64,000 nt of DNA from Alcaligenes faecalis (GTDB lineage Bacteria; Pseudomonadota; Gammaproteobacteria; Burkholderiales; Burkholderiaceae_B), in assembly GCF_002443155.1 (NCBI RefSeq), contig NZ_CP023667.1, positions 3,534,001-3,598,000 on the forward strand, written 5' to 3'. The position numbers and the translations under genes are program-made. The notes under the pieces were generated by a model. It was given only the letters and a program-made list of their open reading frames with translations. It had not been told where the DNA came from and did no database searches. This document shows, piece by piece, positions 48,698 to 56,679 of this stretch; positions within the stretch are counted from its first letter, which is position 1; each line of letters begins with the position of its first letter.

Positions 48698-48730
48698 ATG
48701 TATAGTCATTTTTCCAAGTTGTCTATACAT
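48698..48730. promoter_or_regulatory. HutC-type operator between hutU and hutC
   Basis: ATGTATAG (48698-48705) and CTATACAT (48723-48730) are exact reverse complements with a 17-base spacer. The right part TTGTCTATACAT is nearly identical to the half-site upstream of hutD. Confidence 0.7.
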
Positions 48731-48863
48731 ATAAAAGAGAGCCTTGCACAAGCCCGTGGATGTAAGCATGGCAAAGCATCACCCGCGGCCTGGTGCACGA
48801 CCTCGGATCTGGCCTGCGCGAGACTCTTTTGCGTGAGAACACGTCCTACAGGAAAGCATAAAA

Positions 48864-49595
48864 ATGGATGTCCCCCAGACGAGTCATTCGTCAACTGAAC
48901 CAAGCATGCCTGCCTATCTGCAAATCAAGAATTTTGTGCTGGAGAAAATCCAGTCCGGCCAATGGCGTGAAGGTGATCTGATCCCTACCGAACTGGCTTT
49001 ATGCGAGCAGTTTGGCGTGTCGCGCATGACGGTCAACCGCGCGCTGCGGGAACTGACAAATGATGAGCTGCTGGTTCGCATCAAAGGCTCGGGCACCTAT
49101 GTGGCGCAGCCCAAATTCCAGTCCACCCTGATCGAGATACGCAGCATCGCGCAGGACATACGGGAGCGCGGCCACCAACACAGCTGTCAGGTGCTGAGCA
49201 TGGAGCGGCTGCACGCCAGCCCGTCTCAAGCGCGGCTGTATGGCATTGCACCGGGCGCGGCGCTGTTTCATTCCATTATTGTTCATGCCGAAAACGGCTT
49301 GCCTATCCAGTACGAGGATCGTCTGGTGGATGCGCAAATGGCGCCGGATTACATGGAGCAGGACTGGAGCCAGATCACGCCTAATGAGTATCTGGTGCGG
49401 GTTGCTCCCTTGCCGACCGGCTTTTACAGCATTGAAGTGCTGGTGCCGCCTACGGGAATCGCACAGGCCCTGCACATGAAAGAGCAGCAGCCCTGTTTGG
49501 TGATGGACCGCCGCACTTTTTCCAGCGATCAGTTCACGACTCACGCCAGGCTGTGGCATCCGGGGGATCGCTATAAATTCACCGGCAAGATGTAG
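48864..49595 (+). CDS. hutC: HutC, GntR-family repressor of histidine utilisation
   Basis: 243 residues. An N-terminal GntR winged helix (YLQIKNFVLEKIQSGQWREGDLIPTELALCEQFGVSRMTVNRALREL) is followed by a UTRA effector domain (about 95-235) ending HARLWHPGDRYKFTGKM. In Pseudomonas and Klebsiella the inducer is urocanate. It is divergent from hutU and sits next to matching palindromes here and at hutD. Confidence 0.95.
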   Translation: MDVPQTSHSSTEPSMPAYLQIKNFVLEKIQSGQWREGDLIPTELALCEQFGVSRMTVNRALRELTNDELLVRIKGSGTYVAQPKFQSTLIEIRSIAQDIRERGHQHSCQVLSMERLHASPSQARLYGIAPGAALFHSIIVHAENGLPIQYEDRLVDAQMAPDYMEQDWSQITPNEYLVRVAPLPTGFYSIEVLVPPTGIAQALHMKEQQPCLVMDRRTFSSDQFTTHARLWHPGDRYKFTGKM

Positions 49596-49728
49596 GCCGT
49601 AAATCTGCTCTGCCTAGAGTTTGACTCACAAACGCATCGATCAGGCGCACAGGCTTCTGGCCTTCTGAGTCATACACCGTCGCCATTTTCTTGTCGCATT
49701 GACCTAGCACGACCAACCCTTGAGCTGA

Positions 49729-50589
49729 TCAATTGCCAACCACACCGGAACGAGCCTGCTCATGCTGGCGATAGCGGGTCAACGACAAGCCTGTGTGGCG
49801 CTTGAAGTACCGGCACAGATAAGAGGGATCCTCAAAATTCAGCTGATCGGCAATCTGCCCGATCGCCAGCCGGCTGTAGGAAAGCAGTGCCTTGATCTCC
49901 AAAACCACCTGCCTGTCGATCAAGGCCTTGGGACTGTCGTTGAAAAACTCTTTGCTCAACTGAGATAGATAAAACGGGGTGATGTTGAGCGCATCGGCAT
50001 AAAACTTCACCTCCCTATGCTCCCGACAATGCTGGCCAACCAGCTCCCAAAACCGCCAACTGATCATTTCCTTGCGGCTGAACTGCTGACTACCCTGATA
50101 TTCAGGCGGAATCTGCTCGGCAATGCGCAGAAAGAAGTTCTGCAGCTGATTGCGCAGCATGATGTGCTGATACAAGGTGCGAGTCTGCACAATCTCGCGT
50201 AGCTGCACCAGCCAGGCAGCCAGCAAAGCCCGCTCTTTCCGCGGGAGCACACACAGCGGATTGTCATGCAGGAATACAAACAAGGGGTTAGGCAACTGAT
50301 ACGCCACTTCTGAGGCCAGGTTCTTGGGCATCAACAGGAAAAACACCTTGAAACTGTGCGAACGCCGTTTCAGCAGCGCAATCGTATCCTCCGCCAGCAC
50401 CAGCACATCATGAGGACGTACAAGCTGATCCTTGAAGTTCAGGCTGACCAGAGCGCGGCCCGACAGGCAGATCATCAAGGTCATATAGGTATGACCAAAA
50501 GACAAAGGTATTCCCACGCCTTCCGCCAGCGTTGTCTCGCCTGTCAGCCAGCTGTCTTTGGCACTGAATAATTGTGGAATCTGATGCAT
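49729..50589 (-). CDS. AraC-family transcriptional regulator
   Basis: 286 residues from MHQIPQLFSAKDS, preceded by AAGGAAAG. The N-terminal cupin-like sensing domain (about 1-150) is followed by two helix-turn-helices (HREVKFYADALNITPFYLSQLSKEFFNDSPKALI; IGQIADQLNFEDPSYLCRYFKRHTGLSLTRYR). The effector and targets are unknown. It is divergent from the acetyltransferase gene, 133 bp apart. Confidence 0.88.
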   Translation of the reverse strand: MHQIPQLFSAKDSWLTGETTLAEGVGIPLSFGHTYMTLMICLSGRALVSLNFKDQLVRPHDVLVLAEDTIALLKRRSHSFKVFFLLMPKNLASEVAYQLPNPLFVFLHDNPLCVLPRKERALLAAWLVQLREIVQTRTLYQHIMLRNQLQNFFLRIAEQIPPEYQGSQQFSRKEMISWRFWELVGQHCREHREVKFYADALNITPFYLSQLSKEFFNDSPKALIDRQVVLEIKALLSYSRLAIGQIADQLNFEDPSYLCRYFKRHTGLSLTRYRQHEQARSGVVGN

Positions 50590-50722
50590 GGTATTCGTCT
50601 TTCCTTTACGGCCCGGCAATCCGCAAGATTTTCTAAAAGTACCGAAACTGCCAAGTTCCTGCTCTGTTCCCTGAAGCCGCCAGGTTCTATTCTGTTTTCT
50701 GCTTAATTAGTGAGTAAAGAAA

Positions 50723-51277
50723 ATGAAACTCCAAACAGAAAGGCTGATTTTACGCCCCTGGCAGGACAGCGACGCCGAGGATTTATACGAATACGCCAAG
50801 GACGACCGAGTCGGCCCGATTGCCGGTTGGCCGGTTCATACCAGCGTTGAGGAAAGTGCTGAAATTATCCGCACAGTTTTCAATATGCCCGAAGTGTATG
50901 CCGTCGAGCACAAGGACAATGGCCGAGCTGTTGGGTGCGTTGGCATCCTGATCGGCAAGAACAGCAACTTCGAGATTAGTGAAGAAGAAGGCGAAATTGC
51001 CTATTGGATCGGCGTGCCTTACTGGGGTCAGGGCTTGATTCCCGAGGCCGTGCGCGAAGTGATGCGACACGCTTTTGAAACGCTGAAGCTGAAGGCCCTG
51101 TGGTGCGGCTACTTTGCCAACAATGCCCAATCGCAAATTGCGCAAACCAAGTGCGGCTTTCGCCATCATCACACTGAGGAAAACAAGTACAACCAGTTCC
51201 TGCAGGACTACCGGACTGAACACATCAGCCGCATTACAGCTCAGGAATGGCTGGCCTTGCCCACACAACAGGCCTAA
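50723..51277 (+). CDS. GNAT acetyltransferase, RimJ/RimL type
   Basis: 184 residues. The RimL-like start MKLQTERLILRPWQDSDAEDLYEYAKD and the acetyl-CoA region EGEIAYWIGVPYWGQGLIPEAVREVMRHAFETL (Q/R-x2-G-x-G/A) are clear. It would acetylate an N-terminus or a small amine. It overlaps no neighbour and its stop is 9 bp from the convergent arylamine acetyltransferase. Confidence 0.88.
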   Translation: MKLQTERLILRPWQDSDAEDLYEYAKDDRVGPIAGWPVHTSVEESAEIIRTVFNMPEVYAVEHKDNGRAVGCVGILIGKNSNFEISEEEGEIAYWIGVPYWGQGLIPEAVREVMRHAFETLKLKALWCGYFANNAQSQIAQTKCGFRHHHTEENKYNQFLQDYRTEHISRITAQEWLALPTQQA

Positions 51278-51286
51278 CCCCAGCCA

Positions 51287-52141
51287 TCACCCTCCTGTCA
51301 GCTCGGAAGCGGCATCCTGGGACTGACTCACACACAAAAACAACTCCTGGGCTTCTTCGCGGCTTAATGTCAGGCCCAAGCGTGACTGCAGGCATTCAGC
51401 CCAGGCGGCCGCGTCCTTGTACTGATGCCGTTGCGACAGGCGCGCATTGTCCCGCTGTGTATACGTGTCATTGACCATTAGCTCGCGTATACCGGGCTGG
51501 GTGCGGCTGATCAGCAGGCTGTTCAAGAACACCGACTGCGGATAGGTCGAGGTGTACCAATTACCGATTTCAAAATCGATCTGCGAGGCCGGAGCCAAGC
51601 CGTACTGATACACCGTCTGCCAGCCACTAAGGGTCTGGAACTGCAAGCTCAGCACTTCTCCGGCCTGCGTAATCCGATACATGCCATGTGGCGTTGTTTG
51701 CGGCGTATCCAGCACAAACTCCAAAGGCGCCGTTTGCGTGGTGGAGCCAAAAGCAACATCCGCAAACCAGCTACGGCCTTCAATCTCAACTCGCAGCAAC
51801 ATATGCGTCAAACCGGTTTCCACCTCGGCGGGGACTTGCCAGCGCACGCGGGCAATCAAAGGCGTGACGTTAAAGCCCATCTGCTGCAAAACCGCCAGAA
51901 ACAGCGTGTTGTGCTCGAAGCAATAACCACCGCGTCGGCGGTGAATCAGCTTGTCCACAATAGCCTCCAGATCCAGGGGCACACTGTCTCCCCGGTAGGG
52001 CGCAATGTTCTCAAACGGGATCGCTTGCGGGTGCAGCAAATGCAGCTGCTGCAACACTTCCAGGCTCGGTTCCACCGGCCCCTGATAGCCGATACGGGCA
52101 AAGTAAGAATCAAGAAAAGCCGCTGTAGAAATGGCAGTCAT
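51287..52141 (-). CDS. Arylamine N-acetyltransferase
   Basis: 284 residues from MTAISTAAFLDSYF (GAGGTG 5-8 bases upstream; the longer frame is unlikely). The NAT catalytic triad is complete: Cys74 in RRRGGYCFEHN, His113 in TGLTHMLLR and Asp128 in WFADVAFG. It transfers acetyl from acetyl-CoA to arylamines and hydrazines and can modify drugs such as isoniazid. Length is typical of bacterial NATs. Confidence 0.93.
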   Translation of the reverse strand: MTAISTAAFLDSYFARIGYQGPVEPSLEVLQQLHLLHPQAIPFENIAPYRGDSVPLDLEAIVDKLIHRRRGGYCFEHNTLFLAVLQQMGFNVTPLIARVRWQVPAEVETGLTHMLLRVEIEGRSWFADVAFGSTTQTAPLEFVLDTPQTTPHGMYRITQAGEVLSLQFQTLSGWQTVYQYGLAPASQIDFEIGNWYTSTYPQSVFLNSLLISRTQPGIRELMVNDTYTQRDNARLSQRHQYKDAAAWAECLQSRLGLTLSREEAQELFLCVSQSQDAASELTGG

Positions 52142-52296
52142 CTGACACCTCAAAAAATCGCGATTATGAAAAACGGCAGTCTGCTCCACCTGTTTATACA
52201 GGTAAAACGACCGCCCAAAGCTGTCTTGCACCCGGCGAGCCAGGTCTGCCACCCTACCGACACCCCATTGCCAGCAAAGCGACAGACCCTAGTGGC

Positions 52297-52617
52297 TCAA
52301 GCGCTATGCTGACTGACGAAGTTCAGCAAATTCTGTTTGGGAACCGCAGCCACCAGACGGTCAATAACCATGCCGTCCTTGAACAGCAACACGGTCGGAA
52401 TGCTCTGGACACCATAGCGCACGGCCAGGTCCGGCGACTTGTCCAGGTCCACCTCGCCAAACTGGGCGCGGCCCTGCATATCGTCAGCCAAAGCATTGAA
52501 AATGGGAGCCATCACCCGGCACGGCCCACACCACTGCGCCCAGAAACGCACGGCATACACATGGGAGGCCTGGCCCAGCTCGGCATCAAAATTGTCGTTA
52601 TCAAGTGTCTTGAACAT
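52297..52617 (-). CDS. Thioredoxin
   Basis: 106 residues from MFKTLDNDNF; an upstream ATG lies 5 codons earlier but the GGAGTC before this one fits better. The active site WCGPC (Cys30, Cys33) sits in RFWAQWCGPCRVMAP, and cis-Pro in IPTVLLFKDG. It has no signal peptide, so it is a cytosolic disulfide reductase. It is a short, single thioredoxin domain, probably a secondary thioredoxin rather than the housekeeping TrxA. Confidence 0.92.
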   Translation of the reverse strand: MFKTLDNDNFDAELGQASHVYAVRFWAQWCGPCRVMAPIFNALADDMQGRAQFGEVDLDKSPDLAVRYGVQSIPTVLLFKDGMVIDRLVAAVPKQNLLNFVSQHSA

Positions 52618-52737
52618 GAATGGAGACTCCATAAGGTAAGGGCGAGACGCCCGCTCCAGATCGCCACGGTATCGCGGCGATCGAAGGCAATAATCAGGCA
52701 AGCAAACAAGGTCCCGGCAGAGGGCCGGACCAGTCTT

Positions 52738-53928
52738 CTACCTGGAGTGAGCCGCCGTACGGCTTAAACGTGCATCCAGCCCCGCCAACAGCAAGGAAGC
52801 CACCGCGATGATGACGCCCACCCAGGCAACTGAGGCCAAGCCATAGCCCAGGCTGATCGGAATACCGGCCAGCAAAGGAGCCAAGGTCAAACCAGCCTGA
52901 AAAGCGGAAGCGTTGGTGGCCCCTGCCAGCATGGGTGCATCCGGCGCCAGCACATACACGCGCCCCCACACTGCCGGGTTCAACAGAAAACCAGCCAGGC
53001 CCAACATGAACACCATGGCAACCGTTGCCCATACAGAAGCGGCAAACGAGGCGATGATGGCCGAGCTAACAATCAAGCCAATAATCCCCGCGACCAAGGT
53101 TCCACGCGGCTGAGCATCAGCGGTACGTCCACCTATCGTCAAACCGATAAAGGCACCGACACCGAACAGGATCAGGACCGCCGGCAGCCATTCCGCACTC
53201 AAACCGCTAACCTCCATCAGCAAGGCGGCGATATAGCCAAAGGTGCCCATATACGCAGCTGTGGTGAACATGGTGGTGGCATAGGCCACCCACAGGGCGG
53301 GACGCTTCATGGCACGCAATTCAGTGACCAGATCCGGCGCTTTTGCATCACGGGCAGTGTGCTTGGGCAAGGCCAGCAGGACGGCGACCGCAGAAATCAC
53401 GGTGACGGCAATCACCGCCCAGAAACCGCCTCGCCAGCCTGTCGCCTCACTGATGTACGTACCCGCCGGGCCGCCCAGCACCATGGCCACCGTCAAACCA
53501 CTGACCACAATGGACAAGGCCTTGGCGCGGCGATCCGGTGGCGACAACTGCACAGCTGTGGCCGCTGCCACGGACCAGAAACAGGCATAGGCCAGCCCCA
53601 TGCCAAAGCGCGCCAGCAAAATGGCCCAGTAGCCCTGTGCCAGCAAACTGACCACCGTAGCCGCAATAAAAGCCAGCTGACTGATGAACAAGGCACTGCG
53701 GCTGGGCCAGCGCAAGGCCAGGATCGCAAAAGGCGGGCCACCAATCAGCGCCCCCACCGCAAAGGCTGAAATCAAGGTGCCTGCGGTAGGCAAGGAAATG
53801 CGCAGATCCTCCGCAATCATGGGCAGGATGCCGCCCATCAGAAACTCGGCACTGCCCATGGCAAACAGGCTCAGGGCAAGCAGATAGACGGCAGACGGGA
53901 TGGTTCCGGTGGTTTTCAGGCTACTCAT
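52738..53928 (-). CDS. MFS transporter, DHA1-type drug/sugar efflux
   Basis: 396 residues with 12 helices. The DHA1 motif A-like loop PPFAILALRWPSRSALF and motif C-like GPAGTYISEATGWRGGFW point to an H+-coupled exporter of the AraJ/YdhP/PbuE group. Substrate unknown. It lies 28 bp downstream of the DUF2938 gene and is probably co-transcribed from the MerR-controlled promoter. Confidence 0.85.
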   Translation of the reverse strand: MSSLKTTGTIPSAVYLLALSLFAMGSAEFLMGGILPMIAEDLRISLPTAGTLISAFAVGALIGGPPFAILALRWPSRSALFISQLAFIAATVVSLLAQGYWAILLARFGMGLAYACFWSVAAATAVQLSPPDRRAKALSIVVSGLTVAMVLGGPAGTYISEATGWRGGFWAVIAVTVISAVAVLLALPKHTARDAKAPDLVTELRAMKRPALWVAYATTMFTTAAYMGTFGYIAALLMEVSGLSAEWLPAVLILFGVGAFIGLTIGGRTADAQPRGTLVAGIIGLIVSSAIIASFAASVWATVAMVFMLGLAGFLLNPAVWGRVYVLAPDAPMLAGATNASAFQAGLTLAPLLAGIPISLGYGLASVAWVGVIIAVASLLLAGLDARLSRTAAHSR

Positions 53929-53956
53929 GACAGATGCCCCAACAAATTACAGCGCC

Positions 53957-54454
53957 TTAGGCCACTTGCTGGATCAGCAAGGCCGCAAGGTACATGCCCA
54001 GACCAAAAATCGCGTGTGTCAGCAAGCTGCGCAAACGATTGATCCAAGGCGTAGGGGTACGCGATGCAGCCACTCCGGCCCCCATGGCGGGCTGCATGAC
54101 AAAAAAGGGCATCACGACCGTCACCGTGCCCACCATGACGGCGGGCAGCCAGCGGGGATCTTGCAGCCATGCGGTGCCATAGACCGCGACCAGCAAAAAG
54201 GCGAAAACAATGCCCACGGCATAGTGAATGAACCAGCCCAGGGCAGACTCCCCCGCAATCGGTTCAGCCTTGCCGATATTGCTGTGCGCGATCTGACCAC
54301 GCAGCAAATGTCCGGCCCAGCGGCCCACCATGGCGTAGTTCAGCGTAGCAACGCCCATCGCCTTTTGAATCAGGCCCCAAATGTCCATGAAAATAGTGGC
54401 TCCGACCCCGATCAGAATCACCTGCACCCACTCATTGATCGATAACATTGGCAA
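53957..54454 (-). CDS. DUF2938 integral membrane protein
   Basis: 165 residues with four hydrophobic segments (for example QVILIGVGATIFMDIWGLI, WFIHYAVGIVFAFLLVAVYG). The DUF2938 pattern VGRWAGHLLRGQIAHSNIGKAEPIAGESALGW is clear. Function unknown. It is divergent from a MerR gene and upstream of an MFS gene. The start could also be two codons downstream. Confidence 0.85.
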   Translation of the reverse strand: MPMLSINEWVQVILIGVGATIFMDIWGLIQKAMGVATLNYAMVGRWAGHLLRGQIAHSNIGKAEPIAGESALGWFIHYAVGIVFAFLLVAVYGTAWLQDPRWLPAVMVGTVTVVMPFFVMQPAMGAGVAASRTPTPWINRLRSLLTHAIFGLGMYLAALLIQQVA

Positions 54455-54493
54455 TCCTTTCCATTGATAAGCACATCGTTTTGAGTGATCATA

Positions 54494-54511
54494 GAAGTTG
54501 AAGTCAACTTC
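54494..54511. promoter_or_regulatory. Perfect 18-bp palindrome in the MerR/DUF2938 divergent promoter
   Basis: GAAGTTGA-AG-TCAACTTC, exact 8-bp arms with a 2-base spacer, 17 bases upstream of the merR-like ATG and about 40 upstream of the DUF2938 start. MerR-type operators are interrupted palindromes placed between -35 and -10, as this could be. Confidence 0.75.
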
Positions 54512-54528
54512 AAGTCAATAGGTGCAAG

Positions 54529-55002
54529 ATGGATATTTCAGAAGTCGCCAAACAAACGGGCTTACCCTCCTCCACCGTGCGTTACTACGAGAAAGAAGGC
54601 CTGATCAGCGCGGTCAGCGCCCCCGGAGAAAGGCGTCGTTTTACGCCACAAGTGCTGGATCAACTGGCCTTGATTGCCCTGGGGCAAGCGGGCGGTTTGT
54701 CGCTGGAAGAAATACGGGCCATGCTGCCTCCCGATGGAGCTCCGCAGGTAGACAGGCAATTGCTGCTGTCCAAGGCCGATCAACTGGATGCCACCATCAA
54801 GCGCCTGAAAGCCATGAGCGAAGGCTTGCGCCACGCTGCCCACTGCCCCGCCGCCAACCATACGCAATGCCCGACATTCCAGCGCTTGCTGAAAGCTGCC
54901 GCCGTCCGGGTGAAGAAGAACAAGACCGGCAACTCCAGCGAGGCGGTGTCGCGTCTTGCCAAAACTTTGCAGGGCAAAAAACCAACAGCTATCACGGACT
55001 GA
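54529..55002 (+). CDS. MerR-family transcriptional regulator
   Basis: 157 residues. The N-terminal MerR winged helix is MDISEVAKQTGLPSSTVRYYEKEGLI, and the dimerisation coil spans about 75-110. The effector part has HC-x(7)-QC (AAHCPAANHTQCPTF, about 105-119), two cysteines that could bind metal or sense redox. This C-terminal pattern occurs in a group of MerR proteins often paired with membrane proteins. AGGTG lies 5 bases before the ATG. It is divergent from the DUF2938-MFS pair it probably controls. Confidence 0.88.
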   Translation: MDISEVAKQTGLPSSTVRYYEKEGLISAVSAPGERRRFTPQVLDQLALIALGQAGGLSLEEIRAMLPPDGAPQVDRQLLLSKADQLDATIKRLKAMSEGLRHAAHCPAANHTQCPTFQRLLKAAAVRVKKNKTGNSSEAVSRLAKTLQGKKPTAITD

Positions 55003-55135
55003 GTCTTCAAGGCCGTAAAAACCTCCCCCTATAATGGTCAGCTGTCGCGCCCCGCCCCTTTGGACTGGGCCAGACGCAGCCATAACGTTTTCCCCGCGAC
55101 ACACTTTCAAGTTATTTATGTGAGGAGCCGTCTGC
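55003..55135 (+). promoter_or_regulatory. Promoter and leader start of the FloR-like gene
   Basis: A consensus TATAAT lies at 55030-55035, 28 bases past the MerR stop. No good -35 is present. A transcript from here would carry a leader of about 230 bases ahead of the exporter start at 55270, long enough for attenuation control. Confidence 0.5.
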
Positions 55136-55165
55136 ATGACGAGCACTGAGTCAGCAACTGAGTAA
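55136..55165 (+). CDS. Candidate 9-residue leader peptide of a phenicol exporter
   Basis: ATG ACG AGC ACT GAG TCA GCA ACT GAG TAA encodes MTSTESATE. GAGGAG sits 7-12 bases upstream, giving a strong start. cmlA of Tn1696 is preceded by a leader ORF of the same length (MSTSKNADK) that stalls ribosomes on chloramphenicol. Here seven of nine residues are Ala, Ser, Thr or Glu, and chloramphenicol stalls best with Ala/Ser/Thr in the nascent chain. A stem-loop starts one base after the stop codon. That this controls the exporter is inference. Confidence 0.55.
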   Translation: MTSTESATE

Positions 55166-55194
55166 GCCGCAACAAGCTCTAGTCTTGTTGTGGC
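55166..55194 (+). promoter_or_regulatory. Leader stem-loop directly after the leader peptide
   Basis: GCCGCAACAAG pairs with CTTGTTGTGGC (one G-T) across CTCTAGT, an 11-bp stem. The 3' arm's GGC plus following bases (GGCGTTCTGT, 55192-55201) could alternatively pair with ACAGACGCC (55229-55237), so two mutually exclusive folds are possible. No T-run follows. Confidence 0.6.
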
Positions 55195-55269
55195 GTTCTG
55201 TACTCCCAATCCCGCTGATTGATAACAAACAGACGCCGTCCGATCTCTTTTTCGAGTGGTAATTTTGTT

Positions 55270-56460
55270 ATGTCTTCCTCACGCTCTTCCTGGGCTTATA
55301 CGCTGCCAGCCGCCCTGCTGCTGATGGCGCCCTTCGACATCCTCGCTTCCCTGGGGATGGATATCTACCTGCCCGTCGTCCCGGCCATGCCGGAGCTTTT
55401 GGGCACGACTCCAGCCGTCATCCAGCTGACCCTTAGCCTGTACATGCTGCTATTGGGTGCAGGGCAACTGCTCTTTGGCCCCCTGTCGGATCGCATAGGC
55501 CGACGACCTGTTTTGCTGACAGGCGCCGCCCTGTTCGTGCTGGCTTCAACCGCCGCTGCCTTGTCCAGTTCCGCTTGGGCTTTTGTCGGTTTTCGGGTGC
55601 TGCAAGCCCTGGGGGCCTCGGCCACCCTCGTGGCCTTGTTTGCCACGGTGCGCGATGTGTATGCTGATCGCCCCGAGGGCGTGGTGATCTACAGCCTGTT
55701 CAGCTCCATCCTGGCTTTCGTACCCGCCTTGGGGCCGATTGCAGGTGCTCTGATTGCCCGTGCGGGCGGGTGGCAGGCCATCTTCCTGAGCTTGGCCGGA
55801 ATGGGGCTGCTGGCCTGGATCCATGCGCTGTTGCGTTGGCAGGAAACCCGGCCCGCCAAACCAATGCAGTCACAACAATCCGCACTGGCCGTCTTCAAAA
55901 GCCCGGCGTTCTGGGTCTACACCCTGGGCTTCTCCACCGGGATGGGGACATTTTTTGTCTACTTCTCGACCGCGCCACGAGTCTTGATCGGACAAGCGGC
56001 TTATTCAGAAATGAGCTTCAGCCTGGCCTTTGCCAGCGTTGCCCTGGTGATGATTGCCACCACCCGCCTGTCCAAAACCTTTGTGGCTCGTTGGGGCACC
56101 GCCGGAAGCCTGAAACGCGGCATGGGCTTGATCGCCCTGGCCGCCCTATTGCTGGCAACAGGACAGCGCTTGCTGGAGCCCTCCTTTGCCAGCTTTATCC
56201 TGCCCATGTGGCTGGCCGCCATTGGCATTGTGATGACCGTATCCGTCACCGCCAATGGCGCCTTGGCCCAGTTCAACGACGTGGCCGGTTCCGCCGTAGC
56301 GATCTACTTTTGCGTAGAAAGCCTGATCGTTAGCGTGATCGGTACGTTGGCAGTGACTTTGCTGGATGGGGATACTGCATGGCCGCTGGTGGTGTTTGGG
56401 CTGGGGATGAGCAGTGTGGTGTTGCTTGCTTTGATGTTGCTGGAGAGAAGGACAACCTAA
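55270..56460 (+). CDS. FloR/CmlA-type phenicol efflux MFS transporter
   Basis: 396 residues, 12 helices. The start MSSSRSSWAYTLPAALLL aligns position for position with FloR (MTTTRPAWAYTLPAALLL as I recall it). Long stretches then agree closely (MAPFDILASLGMDIYLPVVPAM; FVPALGPIAGALI; SPAFWVYT-GFS-GMGTFFV). Motif A is GPLSDRIGRRPVLL. FloR exports chloramphenicol and florfenicol. The match is far closer than to generic Bcr/CflA proteins but clearly divergent from mobile floR. It is not flanked by mobile elements. A weak ribosome binding site (GAGTGG, 12 bases upstream) precedes it. Confidence 0.88.
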   Translation: MSSSRSSWAYTLPAALLLMAPFDILASLGMDIYLPVVPAMPELLGTTPAVIQLTLSLYMLLLGAGQLLFGPLSDRIGRRPVLLTGAALFVLASTAAALSSSAWAFVGFRVLQALGASATLVALFATVRDVYADRPEGVVIYSLFSSILAFVPALGPIAGALIARAGGWQAIFLSLAGMGLLAWIHALLRWQETRPAKPMQSQQSALAVFKSPAFWVYTLGFSTGMGTFFVYFSTAPRVLIGQAAYSEMSFSLAFASVALVMIATTRLSKTFVARWGTAGSLKRGMGLIALAALLLATGQRLLEPSFASFILPMWLAAIGIVMTVSVTANGALAQFNDVAGSAVAIYFCVESLIVSVIGTLAVTLLDGDTAWPLVVFGLGMSSVVLLALMLLERRTT

Positions 56461-56464
56461 CCAA

Positions 56465-56517
56465 AATGTCCGTAATAACAGACCTTAATAGTCATTAAGA
56501 CTGATATTACGGACATT
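56465..56517. repeat. Large palindrome A between the exporter and hipBA2
   Basis: AATGTCCGTAATA ... TATTACGGACATT with further pairing inward (CAG/CTG, TTAAT/ATTAA). It starts 5 bases past the exporter stop. Its core CCGTAATAACAG-N-CCTTAAT is shared with palindrome B. Confidence 0.85.
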
Positions 56518-56559
56518 AGACTACACGTCTGTTCAGCAAACAATCAAATTCAATTAAGA

Positions 56560-56608
56560 TGACCGTAATAACAGTCCTTAATCAATTTAAGGGCTGTTAT
56601 TACGGTCA
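56560..56608. repeat. Large palindrome B upstream of hipBA2
   Basis: TGACCGTAATAACAG-T-CCTTAA and TTAAGG-G-CTGTTATTACGGTCA, near-perfect 22-base arms with a 5-base loop, 71 bases upstream of the hipB-like start. With palindrome A it forms a tandem pair of similar inverted repeats, a plausible operator array for the HipB-like protein or a strong bidirectional hairpin. Confidence 0.85.
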
Positions 56609-56679
56609 ATAAATCAGAAGTCTTGACTCTACATGTTTCACAGAATTGTCCATGACGAACATGGCAGAAAGGGCCAACT

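Noticed and set aside
55270..56460. Acquired floR on a transposon
   Set aside because: No insertion sequence, integron or lysR-floR arrangement is seen nearby, and the protein differs from mobile FloR throughout.
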